The notes below the pieces were generated by a model. That model was not told the origin of the DNA. It was given only the letters and a program-made list of their open reading frames with translations, and made no database searches. A stretch of DNA of 64,000 bases from contig NZ_BMEY01000003.1 in the NCBI RefSeq assembly GCF_014637405.1, positions 120,240-184,239 on the forward strand, written 5' to 3'. This DNA comes from Ornithinibacillus halotolerans. GTDB taxonomy: Bacteria; Bacillota; Bacilli; Bacillales; Amphibacillaceae. Positions 24,625 to 34,265 of this stretch are shown one piece after another; the stretch's first letter is position 1, and every line of letters begins with the position of its first letter. A program made the position numbers and the translations under genes.

Positions 24625-24653
24625 AGGAAGAATGGGATGACTCCATGATATGA

Positions 24654-24686
24654 CCGGAAAACACAAATAATAAAAGTGTTTTCCGG
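24654..24686 (+). other. Stable stem-loop without U-tract
   Basis: An 11-bp perfect stem, CCGGAAAACAC (24654-24664) with GTGTTTTCCGG (24676-24686). It is followed by GCGTATG, so it is not a classical terminator. It may reduce readthrough into the acyl-CoA synthetase gene or stabilise the upstream mRNA. Confidence 0.6.
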
Positions 24687-24755
24687 GCGTATGTATGTTT
24701 AGTCATTCATGTGAATATATTTGGTGTAAGAAAGCAATACGAGGAGGTTTTTTAA

Positions 24756-26594
24756 ATGAAACCTAGTAATCTAGTAGATATGCTTTACCAAACAGTCACA
24801 AAATACCCCGAAAAAGATGTCTACATGTGGAAAGAAAACGGCAAATACCAACATATGACTTTTCGAATGTTCTGGGAAAAGATTTATCATGCTGCTTCGG
24901 CTTTTAAAGCGCTAGGAATTGAACCAGGAGATAAAGTTGCAATCCTATCTAATAGTAATCCAAAGTGGGGGATAACGGACTTTTCGTTAGCCAGTATAGG
25001 AGCAGTTAGTGTTCCCGTATACCCAACCTTGCCAGCAGATCAAATTGCATACATTTTAGAGAACTCTGAAGCAAGAGCAATTGTAGTTGAAGACGAGGAA
25101 CAGAGGCAAAAAGTTATCGATAGTGGTGTTCAGCTAGATTTTAAAGTAATTATGTATCCAGGGGAAGAATCTTCGGGGAATGATGTGTTAGCCTTTGAAA
25201 ACTTCGAGCGAATTGGCAAGGAAAGTTTGTTATCCAATTGGGAAGATATATGGAGCAATGTGAAGAAAGAAGATTTAGTGACCATTATTTATACGTCAGG
25301 TACAACAGGAAAACCAAAAGGTACGATGCTGACACATGAGAATTTTCTAGCTAATATTCAATCGGTAAAATTTTGGTTTATTGAATTATTGCCTGAAGAT
25401 CTTGCATTATCATATTTGCCTTTGTCCCACGTCTTTGAACGGATGGCAGGTCATTATACATTACTATCAATTGGTACAACTATTGCCTACGCAGAAAGTA
25501 TTGAAACTATCCAAGAAAATTTAGTAGAAGTGAAACCGACAATTATAACAACCGTTCCACGATTATTAGAGAAAGTTTATGCAAAAGTGTTAGGAGAGAT
25601 TAATGGCGGGTCTCCGGTGAAAAAGAAAATATTTAATTGGGCATTGGATATAGGAGCAGAACGGTATGATAATTATTTAAAAGCTTCCGTTCAAGATATC
25701 GCACTTGGAGATTTTATGTCAAAAAGCTTAGCAAGAAAGTGGAAATTAGCTGACAGACTTGTATATAAGAAAGTAAAAGAAAAACTAGGTGGACGATTAA
25801 GAGGCCTTGTATCAGGTGGTGGAACGCTAAATCCAGATATTGCACGATTTTTTTGGTCATTAGATATGCCTATTTTAGAAGGTTACGGATTAACAGAGAC
25901 TGCACCCGTTATTACTTTAAACCCTATGGTTCGCTCAAAGGTAGGGACAGTTGGAAAAGTACTACCTAATTTAGAAGTGAAACTTGCGGAAGATGGAGAA
26001 GTGTTAGTAAAAGGCCCGAGTGTTATGAACGGATATTTTAAAAATGAGCAAGCAACAGCAGAAGCTTTTGAAGGAGACTGGTTTAAGACAGGAGATATAG
26101 GAGCGTGGGATGAGGAAGGATATTTAAAGATTATTGACCGAAAGAAACGTATTCTCGTATTATCTACTGGGAAAAATGTTGCACCCCAGCCGATTGAAAG
26201 CGCTATCAATGAAAGCCCATTTATTGAACAATCATTAGTAGTTGGGGATAATAAGAAATTTATTACTTGCCTCATTAATCCCGATTATGAAAATTTACTA
26301 CCATGGGCAAAGAAAAATAATGTACAATCTGAAGATTTGGAAGAAATTTGCCGTTATAAAGTAGTTAGAGACTTATTGGAAAAAGAAGTTCTAACGCGAA
26401 CCGATAAATTTGCAAACTATGAACAACCGAAAAAAATAGTAATTATTAGTGAGCCATGGACCATTGATGGAGGCGAATTAACACCAAAAATGTCTTTACG
26501 AATTAATGTCATCCAAGAAAAATATAAAGACTTAATTGAAAATATTTATGAAGAAGCAGAATCTGGTAATAAAGAAGTAGTGATAGGACAGTAG
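24756..26594 (+). CDS. Long-chain acyl-CoA synthetase (AMP-forming)
   Basis: A 612-aa ANL-superfamily ligase of the FadD15/ACSL type. The P-loop motif is IIYTSGTTGKPKGTMLTH, followed by EGYGLTETAP, the hinge DWFKTGDIG and KKRILVLSTGKNVAPQPIE. It activates the carboxylic substrate with ATP and CoA for the oxidation operon upstream. The ribosome binding site is GAGGAGG. It ends before a bidirectional terminator shared with the convergent LuxR-type gene. Confidence 0.9.
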   Translation: MKPSNLVDMLYQTVTKYPEKDVYMWKENGKYQHMTFRMFWEKIYHAASAFKALGIEPGDKVAILSNSNPKWGITDFSLASIGAVSVPVYPTLPADQIAYILENSEARAIVVEDEEQRQKVIDSGVQLDFKVIMYPGEESSGNDVLAFENFERIGKESLLSNWEDIWSNVKKEDLVTIIYTSGTTGKPKGTMLTHENFLANIQSVKFWFIELLPEDLALSYLPLSHVFERMAGHYTLLSIGTTIAYAESIETIQENLVEVKPTIITTVPRLLEKVYAKVLGEINGGSPVKKKIFNWALDIGAERYDNYLKASVQDIALGDFMSKSLARKWKLADRLVYKKVKEKLGGRLRGLVSGGGTLNPDIARFFWSLDMPILEGYGLTETAPVITLNPMVRSKVGTVGKVLPNLEVKLAEDGEVLVKGPSVMNGYFKNEQATAEAFEGDWFKTGDIGAWDEEGYLKIIDRKKRILVLSTGKNVAPQPIESAINESPFIEQSLVVGDNKKFITCLINPDYENLLPWAKKNNVQSEDLEEICRYKVVRDLLEKEVLTRTDKFANYEQPKKIVIISEPWTIDGGELTPKMSLRINVIQEKYKDLIENIYEEAESGNKEVVIGQ

Positions 26595-26628
26595 CTTATG
26601 TGAGTTGAACAAGTGGATAAACTATAAT

Positions 26629-26662
26629 AAAAATAAGGAGCAATTAGCGGCTCCTTATTTTT
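26629..26662. terminator. Bidirectional terminator
   Basis: The stem AAAAATAAGGAGC/GCTCCTTATTTTT (26629-26641 with 26650-26662) has A/T-rich flanks on both sides. It lies between the convergent acyl-CoA synthetase and the GAF/LuxR regulator. Confidence 0.9.
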
Positions 26663-26663
26663 A

Positions 26664-28157
26664 TTACTCAATAATTCCTTCTCTCAATGCTCTTGCAACG
26701 GCTTCTGTCCGGTTGCTTGCTTCCATCTTTTGCATAATGGTAGATACGTAATCTCGTACAGTATATTCACTTAAATTTAAAAAACTAGCTGCCTCCAAAG
26801 TGGAATAACCTTCAGCCATTAATTGTAATACTTCCACTTCACGTTTGGAAAGATGGATTCGAACTTGATCCGACTTTTGTTTCGTTTCCTGTTCTGCCGA
26901 GAACTTAGCTAATATTTCCCCCGCACTTTGCCCAAACTTTATTAATGCAGAGAAGCTTTCTTGTCCGATTTTGAAGTATTTTCCTGGACCTTGATCCAGA
27001 ATTGCTGCACCAAGTAATTTATTATTTGATGCTAAGAAAATAGGAGCTATTACGACAGAGCGCAAATTGAATTGCTTAATGTACTCACTAGGAAAACCAA
27101 TTTCAGCATCTTTTAAATAAAGTGGCTGTAAATAATCCAAGCTTTGCCCGAATAACTCTAAAAAATGTAGGTTGTTTTGGATTATTGGCAGATTACTTAT
27201 ATCTTCTGTTATATTTTGTATTGCTTCGTTATCTAAGCGGTGACCAAATAAGCCAAAGCCCATTTGTTTATCGACAGAATAGGAAAATAATGCACATCGT
27301 TCAAATGGTAAATAATTGACGAAACCAGCAGTAATATTTTCAACTGCTTCTTGATAATTTCTAGAACGCATTACAGTTTCATTGAACATAATGACAGAGT
27401 CTTTCCACTCTTGATCTTGTTTCGTAAGTTGAAAAGATTCTTTTCCATTTTGAAATACTTGCAAAGCGTACGATACAAATGGCACGACATGATTACTTTC
27501 TTCCTTTCGTACACAAATTAATATAGTAATATCCTCATATGGGATTGGAAAGACAGTATACTTCCCCGCCTCTTCCATTTGATTTAGTAACAACTCGGAC
27601 AACCCATAAATAGTACTTGCTTTGATAGGTTCATCACCGAATAATAAGTCCCCACTTAAATGATTAAACCATTTCTCAACAAGAAATTGGTGGTTTCTTT
27701 TTATTGCAATTGCAGTCCAAACAATCGGTAATTGATTGGAAGTAACTAAGTTTTGTAGAAAGGAATCAATTGCAAAATAATGTTGATACGGTTGTGTTAA
27801 AACTTCTTCACTTAATTTAATAAATACATATTGGATGGCTTGATGATCTTTATAGGAGAAATCATTTTCAGCTTGAATTACTTTGTGGACGGCATTTTCT
27901 AGTAACGTAATGATGAATTTATTCGTTTGAATTGATAGTGTTACTTCAGTAGAAGCTGCTTGTTTTGTAGTGTGGAATAAGCGGTTTGCCAAATAGTGAA
28001 CAGTATCATCTATGTTTTTTTGAGATCGTTCTCGGGATACTTGTAAACGTGCTGTTACAGTATGCCATTCTTTTAATATAGCTTCCTCATGTTTGGAAAT
28101 TAGTTGTATTCCTTTTTCATATATGTTGTTCATCTGTTCTTGAATAGTATAGGACAT
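26664..28157 (-). CDS. GAF-LuxR type transcriptional regulator
   Basis: A 497-aa protein with a long helical N-terminal sensor region, a GAF-like domain (about 270-410) and a C-terminal LuxR HTH (about 430-495, LSKREVEVLQLMAEGYSTLEAASFLNLSEYTVRDYVSTI cut into its usual motifs). ATG 28157 follows AAGGAGTG at 8 nt; the GTG at 28166 lies inside that ribosome binding site. It faces the beta-oxidation operon and is the obvious candidate for its regulator, sensing an acyl or terpenoid-like effector (inference). Confidence 0.82.
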   Translation of the reverse strand: MSYTIQEQMNNIYEKGIQLISKHEEAILKEWHTVTARLQVSRERSQKNIDDTVHYLANRLFHTTKQAASTEVTLSIQTNKFIITLLENAVHKVIQAENDFSYKDHQAIQYVFIKLSEEVLTQPYQHYFAIDSFLQNLVTSNQLPIVWTAIAIKRNHQFLVEKWFNHLSGDLLFGDEPIKASTIYGLSELLLNQMEEAGKYTVFPIPYEDITILICVRKEESNHVVPFVSYALQVFQNGKESFQLTKQDQEWKDSVIMFNETVMRSRNYQEAVENITAGFVNYLPFERCALFSYSVDKQMGFGLFGHRLDNEAIQNITEDISNLPIIQNNLHFLELFGQSLDYLQPLYLKDAEIGFPSEYIKQFNLRSVVIAPIFLASNNKLLGAAILDQGPGKYFKIGQESFSALIKFGQSAGEILAKFSAEQETKQKSDQVRIHLSKREVEVLQLMAEGYSTLEAASFLNLSEYTVRDYVSTIMQKMEASNRTEAVARALREGIIE

Positions 28158-28530
28158 GACAATCACTCCTTTAATAAAAACTTATTATTTATCATTTTAT
28201 AATTAAAAAAAGTAAGAATAGGATAGGAAAATATGTATCGTATAATATTTGCTTATTATATATATTACGATATAAATCCTAATTTTAAAGGGTTATCCAT
28301 TGAAATTTACTAATATTATGAAAAATGAGGTATTTTGTACTATAAAAACAACCATAAAAGCCTATATTCGTAGGGTACTAAACTTGGAGACTCTGACTTA
28401 CAATATGATTAATACGAGATGTAGCTATTTTTTTTACTTATTATGAAAGCGTTATCAACAAGGGGGTGTCTGTATTTCTGGTAACGCAAAAGGAAAGGAA
28501 TTTGTTCCACAAAATACCTTCATTGAGGTG
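28158..28530. other. AT-rich intergenic region with regulatory elements
   Basis: This 373-bp divergent spacer lies between the LuxR-type gene and the DUF6230 operon. It holds a 7-bp inverted repeat, TATCGTA (28236-28242) and TACGATA (28266-28272), that could be an operator, a TATTAT box at 28439-28444 and a perfect cre site. No gene is seen. Confidence 0.5.
28444..28457 (+). promoter_or_regulatory. cre site upstream of the DUF6230 operon
   Basis: TGAAAGCGTTATCA matches the CcpA consensus TGWAANCGNTNWCA at every fixed position. It overlaps the end of a TATTAT box, where binding would block transcription, so the surface-protein operon is probably under carbon catabolite control. Confidence 0.65.
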
Positions 28531-28536
28531 ATGAAA

Positions 28537-29145
28537 TTGAAAGAGAACGAAAAGATTATAGTAGGAAAAACAATGAAGAAAAAGTTTCTTATTGCGTTGC
28601 TAACTGGGTTTCTTGCATTTGGTAGTTTAATAGCTGCGTTTGGATTTTCAGGAACGGCATTTGCACTACCGCTTGGTGGAATTGGAGATTTTTATGTTGA
28701 GTTTGACGAATTAAATGGGACTAATTTTCAACTTTTACCACATGTAGGTGAAACAGGAAACTCAGATGCAGAACCAATGGTGCGAAATAAAATGGATGAA
28801 GTAGTCATTACAAATTTGCATATTTATAAAGATCTTGAATTACCTGGAATTGGTTGGGTTCGATTCCATGTTCGCTCAACTGGACCAACTAATATTACAG
28901 GACTCATACATGATGCTCGTTTAATTGAAGCAGATTTGAGTTTTAATAACTTAGAAATAGAAGAAAAGAACACCTCAGAATTCTCCCAAAACTGGTCGCA
29001 AAATGCTGCAACAATTAAAATTAAAGATGCAAAAATTGTTACTGACTACTTGTTCCAAACGGTCGTAAGTCTTGATGGTGCAAAAATCTCAGCGGAAAGA
29101 ATAGATGGCCCAGATATGACGACATTTCCTGGAAATGGGAAATAA
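28537..29145 (+). CDS. DUF6230-like secreted protein
   Basis: A protein of about 202 aa with an N-terminal signal peptide (MKKKFLIALLTGFLAFGSL..., probable cleavage after TAFA) and a beta-rich mature domain (FYVEFDELNG; VVITNLHIYKDL; FHVRSTGP). It resembles DUF6230, a family I know mainly from Actinobacteria, where it is paired with DUF6114 and mis-annotated as cholesterol esterase. No catalytic motif is seen. Start choice: GTG 28528 and ATG 28531 overlap the GAGGTG ribosome binding site, TTG 28537 is well spaced, and ATG 28573 would give the shortest signal peptide. Function unknown; likely extracytoplasmic. Confidence 0.7.
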   Translation: MKENEKIIVGKTMKKKFLIALLTGFLAFGSLIAAFGFSGTAFALPLGGIGDFYVEFDELNGTNFQLLPHVGETGNSDAEPMVRNKMDEVVITNLHIYKDLELPGIGWVRFHVRSTGPTNITGLIHDARLIEADLSFNNLEIEEKNTSEFSQNWSQNAATIKIKDAKIVTDYLFQTVVSLDGAKISAERIDGPDMTTFPGNGK

Positions 29146-29172
29146 CCCGAGCAAATAGGAAAGGTGATTCTA

Positions 29173-29646
29173 ATGAATAGAAAGGAAAGAAAAGAACGTA
29201 AAAGACAAATGAAGCAAGAAAGAAAATTTGAAAAAGTAGTTGAAGGAAATTCCTTCAAACAGTGGAGAAGCCGACGTCCTTTTTGGGGAGCAACATTGAC
29301 TATTTTAGCAGGATTGATGATTTTATATATCCCATTACACTTATACGCTATAGCATTTATTCCAGGTAGTCTTGTATTTGTTGGGTTTATTTTTGGCGGA
29401 CTTGTACTTATCATCGGAATTTGTGAATACTTCTATCCACAACTTTCAACCTTCTTTGGAATTGCAACGATCTTTTTATCTGTTTTATCTATTATGGGAG
29501 CTCTTGGAGGATTTTTAATTGGGACAATATTAGGCATTGTCGCTGGAGCATTAAATATTGCATGGGATAAGGAAGAAATCGATTTAGATACGTGGAAGCG
29601 GAATAAACAACAAGAGAAGATAGAACAGGTCAATCAAGCAGTCTAA
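29173..29646 (+). CDS. DUF6114-like membrane protein
   Basis: A 157-aa membrane protein: a very basic cytoplasmic N-terminus (MNRKERKERKRQMKQERK), the entry motif RSRRPFWGATLTILAGLMIL, about four helices and a charged C-terminus. The RRPFWG...LAG signature is typical of DUF6114, the usual partner of DUF6230. ATG 29173 is placed 6 nt after AAAGGTG; the GTG at 29164 overlaps that site. It sits between two secreted proteins and may anchor or export them. Confidence 0.7.
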   Translation: MNRKERKERKRQMKQERKFEKVVEGNSFKQWRSRRPFWGATLTILAGLMILYIPLHLYAIAFIPGSLVFVGFIFGGLVLIIGICEYFYPQLSTFFGIATIFLSVLSIMGALGGFLIGTILGIVAGALNIAWDKEEIDLDTWKRNKQQEKIEQVNQAV

Positions 29647-29678
29647 AAGGAGAGATTGGTAGACGAGGGGAATAATCA

Positions 29679-31415
29679 ATGAAATTAAAACGAAAAAGAA
29701 GAATTCCATTAATCTTAATTGTGATATTAGTTGTTGCCACGCTTGTTGCACCGATTAATCACATATTTGCAAGTAATCCTCAACATCCGTCTGGTAATAG
29801 TGGGGGTTTTATTATTGAAACTACTAAGGTTGATGGAACAATGGATTTTCTCGGTGCTTTAACAGGCAATATTACAATATATGAAGGGATGATTCATGGT
29901 TTAACAATAACAAAAGTAATTGAAAGAGGAAATGGTCTTGAACCACTTGTCGTGCGAATTACTTCACCTGGACCAATTCCAGTTAAAAATTTGAATGCCC
30001 AAACAATAAATAATGAGTTACCTAATATTGGCGGTCTATGTAAACCTAGTAAACTCGGTAATATATGTATGGAAAATGTTGTCATGAATGTAGAAGAACA
30101 GGTAGTCGAAAGCATCTCTCTTGTAAATGCCAATATTCACACATGTTATTTAAGTGAATGTGGTTCATTACCAAACTATAATCCGCTGATTAGTATCGAG
30201 CAGCTAGAAGAACTATTTAATGATGGAGAAAATAGTGAGGAAGAATTACAGAAAATCATTGATTTAATAAAAGAGCAGGAGGATTTATCTGAACAATTAG
30301 AAGGTCTATTAGATAAAGCAACAGTTATTGTAGAGGAGTTACTGAACGAAGAATATGTAAGCGGGTTATATGAAGAGATTACTAAATTAGAAGAGTCACT
30401 GTTAAGTGAACTTGGATTAGACCAAATACTCCCTGATTTTGAATCTGTCTTGTTAGCAATTGAAAATATATCGACACAACTTATCGCTGTTATTGAATTA
30501 TTAGATACAGGTAGTGCTCTTATCGATGAAATCGATGCAAATATTTCTAGTATTGAAAGAAAGTTCGCAGAATATGAAGAAGCGCTGGAAGATAAGGAAC
30601 AGTTAATGAATCAATTTGGTGCGTATGCCCAATTAATGGAACTTGCTGAATTACAAAAAGCTGGTAGTCCTATTGAATATTCAGTAGAAAATAACGATCA
30701 AGAAGAGGAGGAAAAAGAGGAAGTACTATCCAATTTACAAGTTAGAATGTTGGATTTAATTAATAAAATTGATAACCAGAAAAATGAGCATAATAATTTG
30801 CTTACCAAAGTTGAAGAATTGAAACAGGAAGAAGACACTCTTCAAAAAGAGTCAAACGGATTAAAGGAACTATTGGAAGAACTTGGACTTGGTAATGAAA
30901 AAGGCGATGATGGAGATGTTGAAAATGTTTTAAAACCGGTCGAGGACATTGGATTAGATCCTATTATAGAACCTGTAAAGGATAATGTTTTAGATCCAGT
31001 AAAAGAAAAAGTGCTCGATCCAGTTCTTGATCCAGTCCAGGAAAATATTCTTGACCCGGTAACAGAAGATGTATTGGATCCTGTTATTGACCCGATAAAA
31101 GAGAACATCCTTGATCCAATAGAAGAAAATGTACTCAGCCCCATTTTAGATCCGATAACAGGAAAATTAATCGATCCTGTTACTGGGAAAGTGATTGATT
31201 TGATAGTAGATCCCGTAAATGAAAAGCTAATTGACCCAATTACAGAAAAGGTAATTATACCAATACTTAATCCTTTAACAGGAAAACTAATAAATCCGCT
31301 TACGGGTGAAGTTATCAAACACGTGTATAATGAAGAAACAGGAAAATTACTCGATCCCTATAAAGATAGCTTTTTAAAGAAACTAATTAAGAAACTATTA
31401 AATCCATTCGGATAA
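29679..31415 (+). CDS. Secreted coiled-coil / Asp-Pro repeat surface protein
   Basis: A 578-aa protein, unrecognised as a whole. Layout: a signal or anchor sequence (1-31, ending IFAS), a beta-rich domain of about 130 residues with four cysteines (GLCKP, NICMENV, HTCYL, SECGS), a long acidic coiled coil (about 165-400), then a repeat region (about 417-550) of LDPV-x4-(V/I) units such as LDPVKEKVLDPV and IDPITEKV. A basic amphipathic tail follows (FLKKLIKKLLNPFG). No LPXTG motif. The beta-rich domain shares the pattern LxIxK...VRxTSxGP with the DUF6230 protein of the same operon, suggesting a common fold. Probably an extracellular stalk. Confidence 0.7.
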   Translation: MKLKRKRRIPLILIVILVVATLVAPINHIFASNPQHPSGNSGGFIIETTKVDGTMDFLGALTGNITIYEGMIHGLTITKVIERGNGLEPLVVRITSPGPIPVKNLNAQTINNELPNIGGLCKPSKLGNICMENVVMNVEEQVVESISLVNANIHTCYLSECGSLPNYNPLISIEQLEELFNDGENSEEELQKIIDLIKEQEDLSEQLEGLLDKATVIVEELLNEEYVSGLYEEITKLEESLLSELGLDQILPDFESVLLAIENISTQLIAVIELLDTGSALIDEIDANISSIERKFAEYEEALEDKEQLMNQFGAYAQLMELAELQKAGSPIEYSVENNDQEEEEKEEVLSNLQVRMLDLINKIDNQKNEHNNLLTKVEELKQEEDTLQKESNGLKELLEELGLGNEKGDDGDVENVLKPVEDIGLDPIIEPVKDNVLDPVKEKVLDPVLDPVQENILDPVTEDVLDPVIDPIKENILDPIEENVLSPILDPITGKLIDPVTGKVIDLIVDPVNEKLIDPITEKVIIPILNPLTGKLINPLTGEVIKHVYNEETGKLLDPYKDSFLKKLIKKLLNPFG

Positions 31416-31419
31416 TAAT

Positions 31420-31450
31420 AAAATGCTCCCTTTCCATTGGGGAGCATTTT
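31420..31450. terminator. Bidirectional terminator after the surface operon
   Basis: The stem AAAATGCTCCC/GGGAGCATTTT (31420-31430 with 31440-31450) is flanked by A- and T-rich runs. It sits between the convergent DP-repeat gene and yyaL. Confidence 0.9.
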
Positions 31451-31455
31451 ATCTT

Positions 31456-33513
31456 TTATTCCATGATGTTTTTAAAGGCTGTTTCTATATTGGTAGTTGG
31501 TTGCTTACAAGTAAAGTTCTGACAAACATAGATAGTAGTTTTGTTTTCCAACTTTTTATAGTTCTTGGCAAAGGGTGCAATTTGACTGAACTCAGTAGGA
31601 TCTTTACCGATAAGGAATACGGTGTTTGGCAGAAACTTGTCTTGAAGCAATGATCTTAATTGTTTCCAACTGTTGTCCTCTTCATATAATACAACCACTT
31701 CTTTTGTCGGGTTCTCGGATAGTAACAGACTCTGCATAAAGAATGCTCCTGCAGATGGTTGTCTTTTTATATCTTCAAAAAAGGTAAAGTACATTTCTTC
31801 TACTTTCTCTAAAAACATTGTCTCACCAGTTAAAGAAGCATATTGGATAAGCATTAGTGAGGCAACACTATTCCCTGATGGTGTTGCACCGTCGTATATT
31901 TCTTTATCATTCGATATGAGTTTTTCATTCTCTTTACCACTGAAGAAGAAGCCACCGTTTTCTTCATCCGAGAATGAATGAATCATTTCATTTAATAAAG
32001 CCTTTCCTTTTTCTAAATAATCTAAGGTAAAGGTACTTTGATATAACTCTAAATAAGCCCAGCTTAGGAAAGCATAATCATCCAAATATGCGTTAAAGTT
32101 TGCCTCCCCATCACGGTATCTGGCCATTAATTTTCCATTTGTAAAAAGATTGGATTCAATAAATGCTATAGCTTTCTCTGCCATCATAATATAATTTTTA
32201 TTTTGAAAAACGTTACCAGCTTTTGCTAAACTGGCAATCATCATCGCATTCCATGAAGTAAGAATCTTGTCATCCACATGTGGGTAAACTCGTTTTTCGC
32301 GCTCTACAAGTAATTTCTTACGGCCGGTTTCCAGCTGTCTTTCTAAGTCTTCAGTAGTTAGTCCAAACTCTTCTGCAACACTTTCTAAATTCGCTCGTAT
32401 TAAATTCGGTATATTTTTTCCTTCAAAGTTACCATATGGCGTGATACCGTATGCTGTTGTATAGATTTCCCCCAAGTCCTCACCAAGGATGTCATAAATT
32501 TCTTCATCTTCCCAAACATAATACTTTCCTTCAACACCTTCAGAGTCTGCATCGATGGCAGAATAAAAAGCACCTTCCGAATTCATCATTTCTCTTTCAA
32601 TAAAGACAATAATTTGTTCGGCAATTCGTTTATAAAAGGTTTTCTTCGTTATTTGATAACATTCTGTATATACTATTAAAAGTAGGGCATTATCGTATAG
32701 CATTTTCTCGAAATGCGGGACAAGCCATTTTTCATCGGTGGAATATCTGGCAAAACCATAGCCAACATGATCCCAAATTCCACCTGCAGCCATATTTTGT
32801 AACGTGCTTTCTACCATCTTTAGAGCAGCTATTTTCCCAGTAGAATGGTAGTACTTGAGGAGGAACATTAGATTTTGCGGCTGTGGGAACTTTGGTGCTT
32901 TTCCAAAACCACCATATGTAAAATCAAACCCTCTTCCTAGCTGTTGAAATGCTTGGTCAGTGATTTCCTTGGATAACCGATGCTTGCTTTTTTCGCGGAC
33001 CGTACTGTCTAATGCATTCATGACACTTTCTGTGACGTCAGTTATATGTTCTGGGTCCTTGGTATATTTTATATGTAGTTGTTCTAATACTTCTATTATC
33101 CCGGGTCTTCCATATTTACTTTCTTTCGGAAAATATGTGCCTGCATAAAAAGGTACTTTATCCGGAGTCATGAAAATACTAAGTGGCCATCCTCCATGCC
33201 CAGCCATCATCTGGCATACTTTCATATAAATAGAGTCAATATCTGGACGCTCTTCTCGATCCACTTTTATAGAAATATAATGTTCGTTTAAAATAAGGGC
33301 TACTTCTTCATCTTCAAATGATTCATGAGCCATCACGTGACACCAGTGGCAAGTGGAGTAGCCGATAGAAAGGAAGATAGGTTTGTTTTCTCTACGAGCT
33401 ACTATAAATGCTTCTTCTCCCCATGGGTACCAATTAACGGGATTATGGGCATGCTGGAGCAAATAGGGTGATTTTTCACCGATTAATCTATTGGGTTTCT
33501 TATTTGTAGGCAT
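31456..33513 (-). CDS. yyaL: Thioredoxin-fold (DUF255) protein, YyaL family
   Basis: A 685-aa protein of the YyaL/spermatogenesis-associated protein 20 family. It has an N-terminal thioredoxin-like DUF255 domain with [16 protein letters not shown] and a C-terminal (alpha/alpha)6-barrel resembling N-acylglucosamine epimerases/glycosidases. Size is as in Bacillus YyaL. The exact activity is not established. AGGAGG lies just before the ATG. It is transcribed alone toward the shared terminator. Confidence 0.9.
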   Translation of the reverse strand: MPTNKKPNRLIGEKSPYLLQHAHNPVNWYPWGEEAFIVARRENKPIFLSIGYSTCHWCHVMAHESFEDEEVALILNEHYISIKVDREERPDIDSIYMKVCQMMAGHGGWPLSIFMTPDKVPFYAGTYFPKESKYGRPGIIEVLEQLHIKYTKDPEHITDVTESVMNALDSTVREKSKHRLSKEITDQAFQQLGRGFDFTYGGFGKAPKFPQPQNLMFLLKYYHSTGKIAALKMVESTLQNMAAGGIWDHVGYGFARYSTDEKWLVPHFEKMLYDNALLLIVYTECYQITKKTFYKRIAEQIIVFIEREMMNSEGAFYSAIDADSEGVEGKYYVWEDEEIYDILGEDLGEIYTTAYGITPYGNFEGKNIPNLIRANLESVAEEFGLTTEDLERQLETGRKKLLVEREKRVYPHVDDKILTSWNAMMIASLAKAGNVFQNKNYIMMAEKAIAFIESNLFTNGKLMARYRDGEANFNAYLDDYAFLSWAYLELYQSTFTLDYLEKGKALLNEMIHSFSDEENGGFFFSGKENEKLISNDKEIYDGATPSGNSVASLMLIQYASLTGETMFLEKVEEMYFTFFEDIKRQPSAGAFFMQSLLLSENPTKEVVVLYEEDNSWKQLRSLLQDKFLPNTVFLIGKDPTEFSQIAPFAKNYKKLENKTTIYVCQNFTCKQPTTNIETAFKNIME

Positions 33514-33632
33514 CTAAGTACCTCCTAAACTATTTTATTAAATTTAGTTTACCCTATTTGATAAGTCAGAAACGAGCAATTCATTTTGTTTCCTCTATAG
33601 TGGCTATAATTATTTAATTGAAAGGAATGGAA

Positions 33633-33986
33633 ATGATGAATGACATAGCTGAAGAATTAGTAAAACTTTTAGAAGATTTAAATAGAAAAGAACGTAAGCT
33701 TGATGAAATTTCAAACACCTTACAAGGCATTGATGACGAAATCGGGAGTGGTCCAGGATATCTGTACGAGCCAATTATCGAACTGGAATTAATTATTGTC
33801 AAGATGCTTGGTGGAACAAGAAAAAATCTTTCTGCTTTTAGGGAACTTGATGATAGAAATCCATTATATCTTTTAGAAGAAGGGAATATTACTAGGCAAG
33901 AGTTTTTAAAGCAAATTAAAAGGGGTATTGAATCAGATTTGACGCCTGATGCGGTGTTAAGTGATGATTTTTCCTACGAAGATTAG
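33633..33986 (+). CDS. Hypothetical protein
   Basis: A 117-aa acidic, largely helical cytoplasmic protein (ELVKLLEDLNRKERKLDEI...NPLYLLEEGNITRQEFLKQIKRGIES in outline). I do not recognise it. AAAGGA precedes ATG 33633 by 6 nt; the reading frame could also open at TTG 33618 or ATG 33636. A weak hairpin terminator follows. Confidence 0.6.
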   Translation: MMNDIAEELVKLLEDLNRKERKLDEISNTLQGIDDEIGSGPGYLYEPIIELELIIVKMLGGTRKNLSAFRELDDRNPLYLLEEGNITRQEFLKQIKRGIESDLTPDAVLSDDFSYED

Positions 33987-34002
33987 TATAAAAATAATAG
34001 AA

Positions 34003-34027
34003 AAGCACTTGATGAGTGTCTTTTTTT
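34003..34027 (+). terminator. Weak terminator
   Basis: A short stem (GCACT with AGTGT, one wobble) is followed by CTTTTTTT, 20 nt after the stop of the 117-aa gene. The stem is short but the T-run is good. Confidence 0.5.
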
Positions 34028-34205
34028 ATTTTATGCCCAGCCAAAATTTATAGTCTTATTATTAATTTCATGGATTACAACTCATTTACATAGTTTTTAC
34101 ACATAATTGTAATTGCTTACGACTATGAGTCAAGTATCCCTGTCATATCAACCAATGGAGATATTAACTGTGTGTAATAATACAGAGATTTAAAAAGTGA
34201 TGGAG

Positions 34206-34233
34206 TTTACATTAAGATTCAGTTTGGTACAAT
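34206..34233 (+). promoter_or_regulatory. Promoter of the SurA_N lipoprotein gene
   Basis: TTTACA (34206-34211), a 16-bp spacer and TACAAT (34228-34233), about 30 nt before the gene start. Confidence 0.55.
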
Positions 34234-34265
34234 AGTCAATACGTTGAACAAAAAGGAGAATGATG

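Noticed and set aside
30842-31318. 158-aa Ser/Gly-rich minus-strand frame
   Set aside because: It is antisense to the Asp-Pro repeats, whose GATCC-rich codons keep the opposite strand open. No start signals are seen.
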